A stretch of 5,566 bases of DNA, from positions 1-5,566 of the forward strand of contig JACQNY010000091.1 in assembly GCA_016202795.1 (NCBI GenBank), given 5' to 3'. Origin of the DNA: Candidatus Aenigmatarchaeota archaeon (GTDB lineage: Archaea > Aenigmatarchaeota > Aenigmatarchaeia > JACPZZ01). The notes under the pieces are model-generated. The model had not been told where the DNA came from, did not search any database, and saw nothing but the letters and a program-made list of their open reading frames with translations. Both the position numbers and the translations under genes were made by a program. Below are positions 1 to 5,432 of this stretch, in pieces; positions within the stretch are counted from its first letter, which is position 1; each line of letters opens with the position of its first letter.

Positions 1-142
1 GTCGTACAGGATAGATTTGACTGGCAACTCAAATACGGTCGGCGAGGGGCATGTTATAATTCTGGAGAACAAGGGAACGAAAACAGAACTAATAGACGGG
101 AAAGAAGTCCTGAAGACGAAAATAAGCGTGGAGATGAGATAA
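1..142 (+). CDS. 3' end of a surface protein related to the 329/349-residue family, probably frameshifted
   Basis: The gene enters from the left edge, so only its C-terminal part is visible. Reading from base 1, frame 1 gives VVQDRFDWQLKYG, whose DRFDWQL matches DNFDWQV of the 349-residue protein and DKFAWQL of the 329-residue protein on the other strand. Near base 40 the more protein-like reading moves to frame 2: GEGHVIILENKG and on to a TAA at 140-142, with strongly purine-biased first codon positions. WQLKYG-GEGHVIILEN then resembles WQVQDGYKAVIRN of the 349-residue protein. I therefore infer one extra base (natural, or an assembly error) around 37-45. Without a shift, frame 1 stays open to a TAA at 196-198 (65 residues, very Arg/Asn/Glu-rich, ending MEVC), and frame 2 alone gives 46 residues from base 2. 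The product is probably an extracellular beta-sandwich segment. It converges on the 768-residue gene. Confidence 0.6.
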   Translation, partial: SYRIDLTGNSNTVGEGHVIILENKGTKTELIDGKEVLKTKISVEMR

Positions 143-185
143 AACCCACGTTAATTCATACTCTCTATAGCTATGGCGGAAAGAT

Positions 186-228
186 GGAAGTATGTTAATT
201 ATTCTTGCTTTACTTTAAGCATACTTCC
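186..228. repeat. Inverted repeat between convergent genes, possible bidirectional terminator
   Basis: GGAAGTATG at 186-194 pairs with CATACTTCC at 220-228. The stem continues inward through TTAA (195-198) and TTAA (215-218) if G219 is bulged, leaving a loop of 16 bases. It lies in the gap between the plus-strand gene ending at 142 (or 198) and the minus-strand gene ending at 273. A role in ending both transcripts is inferred from position only. There is no clear poly-T run on either side, so a classical archaeal or bacterial intrinsic terminator is not shown. Nothing else is recognisable in 143-272. Confidence 0.4.
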
Positions 229-272
229 GGTTCAAAGTTAATGATGATAAGCCCTTAACAATTACGTCCTAC

Positions 273-2579
273 TTAAGATGGCCATGTCCACGAGAGGCCG
301 ACGATGTTTGCTACCATTTCTTTTGACCTGTCCCAGACGCCCTTTGCAAGCTCGCCGGGGGCCAGCGCAACGGCTTTTGATTCCGGCAGATAGGATGACA
401 GCTCGTTTACAGGCAACGAGCCCCATGCGGCAGCAACTGCCGTTAGGTCGTCCAAATCGAAACCGCCGGGTAATTCTGCGCCAACGGCCTGTGCTGGGAC
501 TGAAACCCAGATAGGGGCGAAAAAGTCCACTGCACCGTTCAGCGTGGTTGCCCCTAATTTTGTGATTATATTTACGTTTTTCCTGACCAAATTCGGATTC
601 TTTGTGAAACAGAAACCATCTTTCTGCTCTTTAACTGTAATCCTTATGCACTCCATTTTTTCTGTAGACTCTGGTATCTTTTCATTGTTGCCGGTGTTGT
701 CCATGCACGCCAAGTGGTCTCCTCGATATTCAATTGTGGGACTGCCGAAATTTTCGTCGTATTTGTACAGCGGATATTTTTGCATCCTTACGCATAATGG
801 TTCGTTGTCCTTAGTAGGTTTAACTGAGCAGTCACTTACTTTTTTGATCTCTATGCTAGGGCTTCCGCCTTCAATAGAGCACGGACTAGCCAGATAAAAA
901 TCAGATGTCTTGTAACTAAGCGCAAATGCAATCATGCTTTTTGCAAATTCAATCCCTTTTGGTACGATATACGCTCCAGCAGCGGCAGCCGCAGTTGCAT
1001 ATATGCCTACTTTGCAGGCGCCTTTTGCTACGCCCCCGCCAAGCCCGAGCGTGAAAACAGTGGCAACAACGCCTACGCCTGTGCAGATGCCATTAACAGC
1101 CTTTGGAAATATTTTAGCGGCCTTTACAGCTACGTTTTTTGATTTTTCTCCTACTTCTATTGCGGCACGCAGGGCCGTCCTGAGAAATTTCAAGTTCTTT
1201 GCAGCTTCTGCTGCTACAGCAACCTTCTTTACCTTTATGTTATCCAGAACAGAAACTTCTTTGAGGACACCAGTTCTAACATCTATATCTGCAAGGGGTG
1301 CACCCGCCTTTAAAAGCGGACCCCTCATATTTTTTGCAGCGTTATCCAACCTGCCTTGCGCCGCTTTAATGGCTGTTACATCGCCTTTTATCTCAGCTTC
1401 TGCAACGTCATTTGCCGCTGACTGCATCGAGCTTAATGCGCTTTCAAATTCGGCTTTGGTGGCGGCACCTGCATTCTTTGCTAATTCCCTTAGGCGCTCG
1501 ACTGATTTCGCGTGCACATCCGGTTCTTTACTGAATTTTTCCAGAGCTTCTATGGCTTTTTTTGCCTCTTCCTCTGAGCGTTGGGCTGCTATCCTTGCAT
1601 CTTCGATGCGGTCTAACTGGTCCTTGGTAACTTTATAGGCCTGACGGCCGAAAAGGGCTGCATAAACGATGCTGTCCGTGTCGCCGCGGGCATCATAAAA
1701 CAACTGGAAATATTTGCCGCGGCATGCATCAGAAAGCTTTATTGCTTCGACGCCGTCTCTTGTCTTTAAGCATAAATGATTGTCGGCGCATGGCCTGTAT
1801 TTTATGTACGTTCTTTCTTCGTCCGTCAAGCCCAGATAATCAGAGAATTCGAACTTCTTGTTGCCGCCGTAACTTACCCATTTGCCTGCATTGCCCAAGC
1901 CCGCTATGGCTGCTGTTATGTCTTTTGTTGGCGACGTCGCCGGCTCCTGCGGGACGACGTTCAAGCTGTTGCTGAGAATTATGTTGTTGAATAGTATAGG
2001 CTTCTTTGTCTTTTTCAGGTCTATTCCCTTGAAAGTGGCTTCGGTTATTATAAAATTTGTGTAGTTGTCCATTTCCTCTAAAAAACCGATTACGTCACTG
2101 CCTGTTATAAATTGAGGGTGAATAGGATCATAGGGTCTGCTAAATTTCTCGTTAAACCTGCTGTATTCGAAAGGGGCTATTATCCTTGTGTCGAAGTTGC
2201 TGTGGTAAACCTCCCATCCTATGGCTTCGCCTGGCGGAAAGGATTCGTAATATAGAACGTAGTGCGGGTCGGCAGATTTGGAGCCGACAATAGAAAACTG
2301 GGCTAAAAAGTCCGAGGTCCCTAAGAGTTTGCTTGGCGTCGGCTGGGGGAAGCCAAAATTTACTAGGGACGACTCGCCTTGTTCGCATGCCAGGTTTATC
2401 TTTGATTTCAAAAATTCTGTGTTGAATGTCACAACCTGCCTGTCCGGGTTGAACACAAGACCAAGGGATTTTATCAGCAGCCCTGTAGTGAGAAGCAGCA
2501 GCACTATGTCTATGACAACAAAAGCGCTCTGTTCAAGAAAGCCTTTTCTTCTTTCTTTTCTCTGCAAGTTGAATATCAT
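273..2579 (-). CDS. Large membrane-anchored surface protein with coiled coil, hydrophobic hairpin and Cys-rich end
   Basis: Unrecognised 768-residue protein. Residues 1-13 are basic and end in RRKG. A single membrane helix follows (about 19-38), a layout compatible with an archaeal class III (pilin-type) signal cut after KG. Residues 40-315 form a first outer region with four Cys (65, 264, 270, 286). Residues about 318-490 are Ala/Glu/Lys-rich and almost surely helical, with coiled-coil character. Residues 497-556 are Gly/Ala-rich and hydrophobic and could be a pair of membrane helices or a hydrophobic hairpin. Residues 560-660 hold six Cys (567, 584, 596, 625, 644, 657). The last 100 residues are hydrophobic to mixed. 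The ATG at 2579 is preferred; a TTG at 2585 would add two residues. No good Shine-Dalgarno precedes it, and it lies 29 nt after the 52-residue gene, so the two are probably cotranscribed. A surface adhesin, pilus-associated protein or membrane-active protein is possible. None is proven. Confidence 0.9.
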   Translation of the reverse strand: MIFNLQRKERRKGFLEQSAFVVIDIVLLLLTTGLLIKSLGLVFNPDRQVVTFNTEFLKSKINLACEQGESSLVNFGFPQPTPSKLLGTSDFLAQFSIVGSKSADPHYVLYYESFPPGEAIGWEVYHSNFDTRIIAPFEYSRFNEKFSRPYDPIHPQFITGSDVIGFLEEMDNYTNFIITEATFKGIDLKKTKKPILFNNIILSNSLNVVPQEPATSPTKDITAAIAGLGNAGKWVSYGGNKKFEFSDYLGLTDEERTYIKYRPCADNHLCLKTRDGVEAIKLSDACRGKYFQLFYDARGDTDSIVYAALFGRQAYKVTKDQLDRIEDARIAAQRSEEEAKKAIEALEKFSKEPDVHAKSVERLRELAKNAGAATKAEFESALSSMQSAANDVAEAEIKGDVTAIKAAQGRLDNAAKNMRGPLLKAGAPLADIDVRTGVLKEVSVLDNIKVKKVAVAAEAAKNLKFLRTALRAAIEVGEKSKNVAVKAAKIFPKAVNGICTGVGVVATVFTLGLGGGVAKGACKVGIYATAAAAAGAYIVPKGIEFAKSMIAFALSYKTSDFYLASPCSIEGGSPSIEIKKVSDCSVKPTKDNEPLCVRMQKYPLYKYDENFGSPTIEYRGDHLACMDNTGNNEKIPESTEKMECIRITVKEQKDGFCFTKNPNLVRKNVNIITKLGATTLNGAVDFFAPIWVSVPAQAVGAELPGGFDLDDLTAVAAAWGSLPVNELSSYLPESKAVALAPGELAKGVWDRSKEMVANIVGLSWTWPS

Positions 2580-2608
2580 AGACAATCTTCTGATATGTAA
2601 AACTATAA

Positions 2609-2767
2609 TTACGGCGCTGTACTGGTCGTTTTTACAAAGCCCACGTTTTTCAGTATGCCGTCAACGGCTGACTTGAAACCGGGGACCAGATTGCCGCCTA
2701 CTACATACAAAACAATAAGAATCACGAGCATCAAGACCAATGCAACGACTATGTATTCCATTCGCAT
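2609..2767 (-). CDS. 52-residue single-TM protein
   Basis: Small gene starting MRMEYIVVALVLMLVILIVL and ending KTTSTAP. Residues 4-24 are one uninterrupted hydrophobic helix. A GG pair and a short amphipathic tail (GFKSAVDGILKNVGF) follow. No cysteine is present. The size and the N-terminal placement of the helix resemble minor pilin-like or small anchor proteins, but there is no KG class III cleavage site, and the family is not recognised. There is no ribosome binding site before the ATG, while a TATA-like box sits about 27 nt upstream, so translation from a leaderless message is likely. An ATG two codons downstream (M3) is an alternative start. It sits directly upstream of the 768-residue gene and probably shares its message. 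Length, frame and context make it a real gene despite its size. Confidence 0.75.
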   Translation of the reverse strand: MRMEYIVVALVLMLVILIVLYVVGGNLVPGFKSAVDGILKNVGFVKTTSTAP

Positions 2768-2788
2768 GTTCTAACTATTAGGCTGCCC

Positions 2789-2800
2789 TTAATAAATAAT
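2789..2800 (-). promoter_or_regulatory. TATA-like box for the 52- and 768-residue genes
   Basis: On the minus strand the sequence ATTATTTATTAA is centred about 27 nt before the ATG at 2767. That is the distance expected from an archaeal TATA box to a start site that coincides with the start codon. An A-rich stretch just upstream (to about 2806) could include a BRE. It is A/T-rich intergenic DNA, so the call rests on spacing. Confidence 0.5.
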
Positions 2801-2862
2801 TTTTATGAGGTACAAAATCGAATAAGTATTACAACAGCAGGCTGCTTTCATTTCAGCCATAC

Positions 2863-3012
2863 TTAGCTAGTCAGAATGCTTTTTCCTCCTGTAAAAATGG
2901 CGCCAAATTTGTCGAACCATCCCGCCTGGGTGCCAATCCAGAGAAGAAGAAAAATCCCGGCTATCACTACGAAAAACAACACAACCATAACCCACAACGG
3001 CATTCCTTCCAT
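2863..3012 (-). CDS. 49-residue single-TM protein
   Basis: Small gene starting MEGMPLWVMVVLFFVVIAGI and ending GGKSILTS. Residues 7-26 form one membrane helix. The tail (GTQAGWFDKFGAIFTGG) is short and amphipathic. No cysteine is present. It shares general form, not clear sequence, with the neighbouring 52-residue protein: a very short N-terminus, one helix, then a Gly-containing amphipathic tail of about 20-28 residues. The first ATG is chosen because GGAGG lies 10 nt before it; M4 would be 19 nt away. It is the first gene behind the four-hairpin leader. About 95 nt with a separate TATA-like box divide it from the 52-residue gene, so it may be a transcript of its own. The family is unrecognised. 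A small structural or pilin-like subunit is the most natural guess from context. Confidence 0.75.
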   Translation of the reverse strand: MEGMPLWVMVVLFFVVIAGIFLLLWIGTQAGWFDKFGAIFTGGKSILTS

Positions 3013-3027
3013 AATCCCTTTGCCTCC
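3013..3027 (-). promoter_or_regulatory. Ribosome binding site of the 49-residue gene
   Basis: The minus strand reads GGAGGCAAAGGGATT directly before the ATG. GGAGG (3027-3023) matches the archaeal anti-Shine-Dalgarno CCUCC, with a 10-nt spacer. It closely resembles the start region of the 329-residue gene (GGGAGCAAGGGGAT), whereas the other two minus-strand genes starting with ATG after a TATA-like box have none. Confidence 0.7.
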
Positions 3028-3032
3028 GCACA

Positions 3033-3131
3033 ATCAAAAGACAGAAGTCTTTTGATGCATCAACTCGAGGAAAGCAGAGCTTTCCTGAGTCTCCAGAAAC
3101 CTCTGGTTTCTGAGAGAAGACCTTTGGTCTT
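3033..3131 (-). repeat. Array of four tandem hairpins in the leader of the 49-residue gene
   Basis: Four inverted repeats follow one another almost without spacing. In plus-strand letters they are ATCAAAAGAC-AGAA-GTCTTTTGAT (3033-3056, 10 bp), AGGAAAGC-AGA-GCTTTCCT (3068-3086, 8 bp, extendable by ACTC/GAGT with G3067 bulged), CAGAAACC-TCT-GGTTTCTG (3094-3112, 8 bp, extendable by TCTC/GAGA with A3113 bulged) and AAGACC-TTT-GGTCTT (3117-3131, 6 bp). On the minus strand every left arm is purine-rich ending in C, and every right arm starts with G and is pyrimidine-rich. The stems differ in sequence, so this is not a simple repeat copy. They lie between the stop of the 349-residue gene and the ribosome binding site of the 49-residue gene. 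A structured RNA leader, terminator cluster or protein-binding array are all possible. Confidence 0.8.
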
Positions 3132-3150
3132 TGCTTGAGTCGATTGCCAT
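3034..3150 (-). CDS. Possible 38-residue leader ORF across the hairpin array (doubtful)
   Basis: An ATG inside the 18-nt conserved element opens a frame of 38 codons, starting MAIDSSKDQRSSLRNQRFLE and ending MHQKTSVF, with TGA inside the first hairpin repeat (3034-3036). It runs through all four hairpins without a stop. There is no ribosome binding site; the upstream bases are the TATA-like tract. At the second copy of the element the same start gives only MAIETN and then TGA, so the frame is not conserved. The peptide is hydrophilic, without a membrane segment. It could be a leader peptide, but chance is more likely. Confidence 0.2.
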   Translation of the reverse strand: MAIDSSKDQRSSLRNQRFLETQESSAFLELMHQKTSVF

Positions 3151-3160
3151 ATTATTTGAG
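3140..3160 (-). promoter_or_regulatory. Conserved 18-nt promoter-like element, copy 1
   Basis: The minus strand carries AAATAATATGGCAATCGA (3157-3140), identical over 18 nt to the copy upstream of the 329-residue gene. The A/T-rich half, CTCAAATAATAT (3160-3149), can serve as a TATA box. A start site about 27 nt further would fall near 3127, at the first hairpin. The conserved GGCAATCGA part extends beyond what a TATA box needs, so a regulator site is also possible. It begins about 20 nt after the stop of the 349-residue gene. Confidence 0.55.
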
Positions 3161-3178
3161 TTGCATCCCTTATTAACC

Positions 3179-4228
3179 CTAACATGTAAATGTTATCGAG
3201 TCAATTAAAGTAGGCGGAGAGCCAGATGCTGTATCGTAAAGATTGGTACAATCTTTATCGTCATAGCCTCCATCCTTACAATCCTTGTATAATTCTATTG
3301 TCCTTTCTTCTGGCAGAGAAGAACAATAGTAGCGGTCTTTTAGCCGGGATTTGCTGGCGTCTTCTACCAGAATAGATCCTCTTGGAATCTCGTATGTGTA
3401 CCACAAGCCAGGCGCGCCTCCACTAATTGAAGCGGATCTAAATTCATTATATTTTTTGCTGGGCCTCCACAAATCATTCAATGGAGGCGCTTCGTTAGGG
3501 AAACAATTCCTTATAACCGCTTTGTAGCCATCCTGCACCTGCCAATCGAAATTGTCGTTATTAATTACCTTGAAAATAGGGCTGCATTTATTTTTTTCTG
3601 GCCATGTTTCAATTCTCTCCAGTTTTATAAATGGTATTTCACCTTTCGTGCAGCTGTTCGTGGTTGCGTCAAACTTTGCCAGCAGGTCGCGGCCGCACTG
3701 GGATATTAGGACTTGTTCGCTTATTGCACCGCTGATTGCATTTTCGCATTTGTCCGATTTCTTTAACAGAAACAGTGTGTAAAATTCCTTTGTGTACGTC
3801 GGCAGCGAGACGGTTTCAAGCTCGAACTTCAATTCTCCTAAATTGCCTGTCTTTACTGTTTCTGCAGGAATGATGCCTTCTGGATTCAACTTGCTGCCGC
3901 TTTTTGCCTTTAGTACACGGCTTTTGAAATAGAGGACGGGCCTTATGTCATCTGTGCCTTCTGACTGGAGCTTTGCATTTTTGATGTTAATCTTGTATAA
4001 GAACTGGCCGCTTTTCAGCTGTTCCTCGTTTCTTTCGCATTTGAGGTCTACCTCTACGTTGCTCGGGTTGGTTACGAAGGTCTTTTCGTCTTCTGTGCCT
4101 TTCAACCCGAATTTGCCGCCGAAGGCGAAGGCGAAATCCTTCGTCACGCCAAGCGCCAGAAATGCCACTATCACAAGTAGCAAAGCAAGTCCCAAGAACA
4201 TTGTTATTTTGAACGTCTGGCTGTCCAT
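3179..4228 (-). CDS. 349-residue Cys-rich membrane-anchored extracellular protein
   Basis: Residues 8-27 form one N-terminal membrane helix; the rest is beta-rich and probably outside the cell. Ten cysteines (64, 161, 178, 193, 215, 242, 302, 317, 327 and the very last residue 349) suggest five disulfides. It is a paralogue of the 329-residue protein encoded just upstream: YKINIKNAKL followed by RPVLYFK (78-102) matches YTIKIIAGAKF followed by IPVIIYK (73-98) there, and both contain GEIPFI (196-201 here). VINNDNFDWQV (221-231) is the N-N-D-N-F-D-W type of segment often seen in archaeal extracellular beta domains, and recurs in the truncated gene at the left edge. There is no class III KG site. 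The single ATG has no ribosome binding site but has a well-placed TATA-like box. The specific role is unknown; a pilus-like or adhesive surface component fits. Confidence 0.9.
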   Translation of the reverse strand: MDSQTFKITMFLGLALLLVIVAFLALGVTKDFAFAFGGKFGLKGTEDEKTFVTNPSNVEVDLKCERNEEQLKSGQFLYKINIKNAKLQSEGTDDIRPVLYFKSRVLKAKSGSKLNPEGIIPAETVKTGNLGELKFELETVSLPTYTKEFYTLFLLKKSDKCENAISGAISEQVLISQCGRDLLAKFDATTNSCTKGEIPFIKLERIETWPEKNKCSPIFKVINNDNFDWQVQDGYKAVIRNCFPNEAPPLNDLWRPSKKYNEFRSASISGGAPGLWYTYEIPRGSILVEDASKSRLKDRYYCSSLPEERTIELYKDCKDGGYDDKDCTNLYDTASGSPPTLIDSITFTC

Positions 4229-4250
4229 AGAGTTTATTTGTTTTCGGCAG

Positions 4251-4258
4251 AATAAAAG
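4251..4258 (-). promoter_or_regulatory. TATA-like box of the 349-residue gene
   Basis: The minus strand reads CTTTTATT, centred about 26-27 nt before the ATG at 4228. With no Shine-Dalgarno in the intervening AAACAAATAAACTCT, this is a good fit to an archaeal promoter giving a leaderless message. Confidence 0.55.
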
Positions 4259-4261
4259 TGT

Positions 4262-4365
4262 AAGTATGCCAGAAAGATAGGTGATTACTTCAATAGAGAT
4301 GTGATAGTTCTAATGATCAATAGGTTATGCCCAAACAAGTAAACAAGTTCTGATTACTGAAGTAA
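4262..4365. repeat. Repeat-containing gap between the two paralogues
   Basis: The 193-nt gap between the paralogues has no gene. It holds TTACTTCA (4285-4292) facing TGAAGTAA (4358-4365), the second of which overlaps the imperfect palindrome TTACTGAAGTAA (4354-4365). Outside these, AAGTATGC (4262-4269) faces GCATACTT (4413-4420). The nested order is visible, but stems so far apart need not fold. It might be a decayed small mobile element. No target duplication is seen. Confidence 0.35.
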
Positions 4366-4394
4366 GACGAGAATGCTGTTTTGGGATGAATGCT

Positions 4395-4415
4395 TGCTGG
4401 AATGCACTTCCAGCA
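4395..4415 (-). terminator. Hairpin just after the 329-residue gene, possible terminator
   Basis: TGCTGGAA (4395-4402) and TTCCAGCA (4408-4415) form a perfect 8-bp stem with a 5-nt loop, six nt beyond the stop codon at 4422-4424 on the minus strand. No T-run follows it in the direction of transcription, so it may protect or process the 3' end instead of terminating. Confidence 0.5.
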
Positions 4416-4421
4416 TACTTT

Positions 4422-5411
4422 TCAAGACGTATAGCTGTCAAGTGGGATTGTTATGCTATATCCGCCGATTAGAAGGTCAAGGCATTTTGTGTTTTTTGAA
4501 GGGGTTAACCAACAATTTTCGAGCTCCTCTTCTTTCGGTTTTGTCCAGAACGATAGCACCAGTTCTTCGCCTAATTGCCAGGCAAATTTATCTTGCTTTA
4601 TTTCGCCTACGTTTATGTTAATTTTCGGGACACGATTGACGCATTTAGGGCGACCGGGCTTCAGCTCATCCAGAAAGCTTTCAGGATTGAATTCTATCAA
4701 TTCCAAGTCTACGTCGGCGCCGCAGGCGCCGAAGCTTTTCCTGCACGTGTCTGTCTTTATCTGCTCTTCGCATTTCTTGTCCTCGTCTTTCAGTGAAAGT
4801 TTAACAGGAAGGGGCGTTTCATAAGGGCACTGGACATGCACTTCGGCTGTGCACGGGCCAAACCTTGGTTCTTTGATGATTATGATATCAGGTATGTCGA
4901 TGAACGGTATTTCGCCCTGCTTCATCTTGGCGACAAACGAAAAGTTTTTCAGTACAAGAAGCTGGTTGTTGATGAGGTTTCCTGTATACTTTCTTTCTTT
5001 GTTGCGGACTATTATCGGCGGCTCGCTGCTTGAAATCTGATATTCCATGTTGAGCGTTCTGGCTTCCAGCGGCTTCATTGTTATGTCCGCGCTCTTTATG
5101 TCCCGCGCCCTGACGCCTTTGTATATAATCACAGGGATAAACGTCTGTTCTGCCGTGCCTTCGAATTTTGCGCCGGCAATTATTTTGATAGTATAACGAT
5201 ATTCATCGCTTTTTGCGGAGGAAATCTTTATTTCCGGTTTTTGAATCTGGATAAACTTTGCAGCCTTTTCCATGATTTCTTTTTCGTGTTCTGAAATCTC
5301 AGACAGTTTTGTCTTGGATGAACTGGTGCCAATCTGGAAAGCTATGACAAGGGCTACAATTACCAGAATGCCCACAGCGAACTGCATCATTGTCCGCGGT
5401 ATTATGTCCAT
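4422..5411 (-). CDS. 329-residue Cys-rich membrane-anchored extracellular protein
   Basis: Residues 11-28 form one membrane helix after a short start, MDIIPRTMMQ. Residues about 36-52 are a charged helical stalk, and the remainder is beta-rich with eight cysteines (187, 195, 214, 223, 230, 257, 300, 310), probably disulfide-bonded outside the cell. GEIPFI (166-171) opens the Cys-containing half and matches the 349-residue paralogue. DKFAWQL (274-280) resembles DNFDWQV of that protein but lies about 105 residues after GEIPFI instead of about 25, so an additional domain or a domain duplication lies between. The first ATG is supported by GGGAG 9 nt upstream; M8 and M9 are less likely starts. The gene is preceded by the conserved 18-nt element and a symmetric hairpin and followed by a small hairpin. 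The family is unrecognised. A structural component of a surface assembly is inferred from anchor, cysteines and neighbours. Confidence 0.9.
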   Translation of the reverse strand: MDIIPRTMMQFAVGILVIVALVIAFQIGTSSSKTKLSEISEHEKEIMEKAAKFIQIQKPEIKISSAKSDEYRYTIKIIAGAKFEGTAEQTFIPVIIYKGVRARDIKSADITMKPLEARTLNMEYQISSSEPPIIVRNKERKYTGNLINNQLLVLKNFSFVAKMKQGEIPFIDIPDIIIIKEPRFGPCTAEVHVQCPYETPLPVKLSLKDEDKKCEEQIKTDTCRKSFGACGADVDLELIEFNPESFLDELKPGRPKCVNRVPKININVGEIKQDKFAWQLGEELVLSFWTKPKEEELENCWLTPSKNTKCLDLLIGGYSITIPLDSYTS

Positions 5412-5425
5412 ATCCCCTTGCTCCC
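5412..5425 (-). promoter_or_regulatory. Ribosome binding site of the 329-residue gene
   Basis: The minus strand reads GGGAGCAAGGGGAT immediately before the ATG at 5411. GGGAG (5425-5421) is 9 nt from the start codon. It differs by only a few bases from the start region of the 49-residue gene. Confidence 0.6.
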
Positions 5426-5432
5426 GACAACT

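Noticed and set aside
934..1638. Plus-strand 234-codon open frame, Ala/Ser/Phe-rich
   Set aside because: It is antisense to the Ala-rich helical part of the 768-residue protein. Ala and Glu/Lys codons seldom give stops on the opposite strand, and there is no start signal or sensible domain.
2278..2676. Plus-strand 132-codon open frame over the start of the 768-residue gene
   Set aside because: It overlaps both the N-terminus of the 768-residue gene and the 52-residue gene, whose membrane helices make better sense. It is Ser/Thr/Leu-rich antisense composition.
2789..2860. Minus-strand 23-codon frame between the 49- and 52-residue genes, with a CCC triplet
   Set aside because: It is very short, has no ribosome binding site beyond closeness to the preceding stop, and its 3' end overlaps the TATA-like box of the next gene. 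Chance is most likely.
3033..3131. CRISPR array
   Set aside because: The inverted repeats differ in sequence from one another and have no identical repeats with regular spacers.
3945..4280. Plus-strand 111-codon frame over the 5' part of the 349-residue gene
   Set aside because: It is antisense to a gene with a clear anchor, cysteine pattern and paralogue. No independent support.
273..5411. Assigning the locus as a type IV pilus or archaellum operon
   Set aside because: No secretion ATPase, membrane platform protein or prepilin peptidase is in the window, and only the 768-residue protein has a KG-type signal. The link stays a guess from anchors and context.
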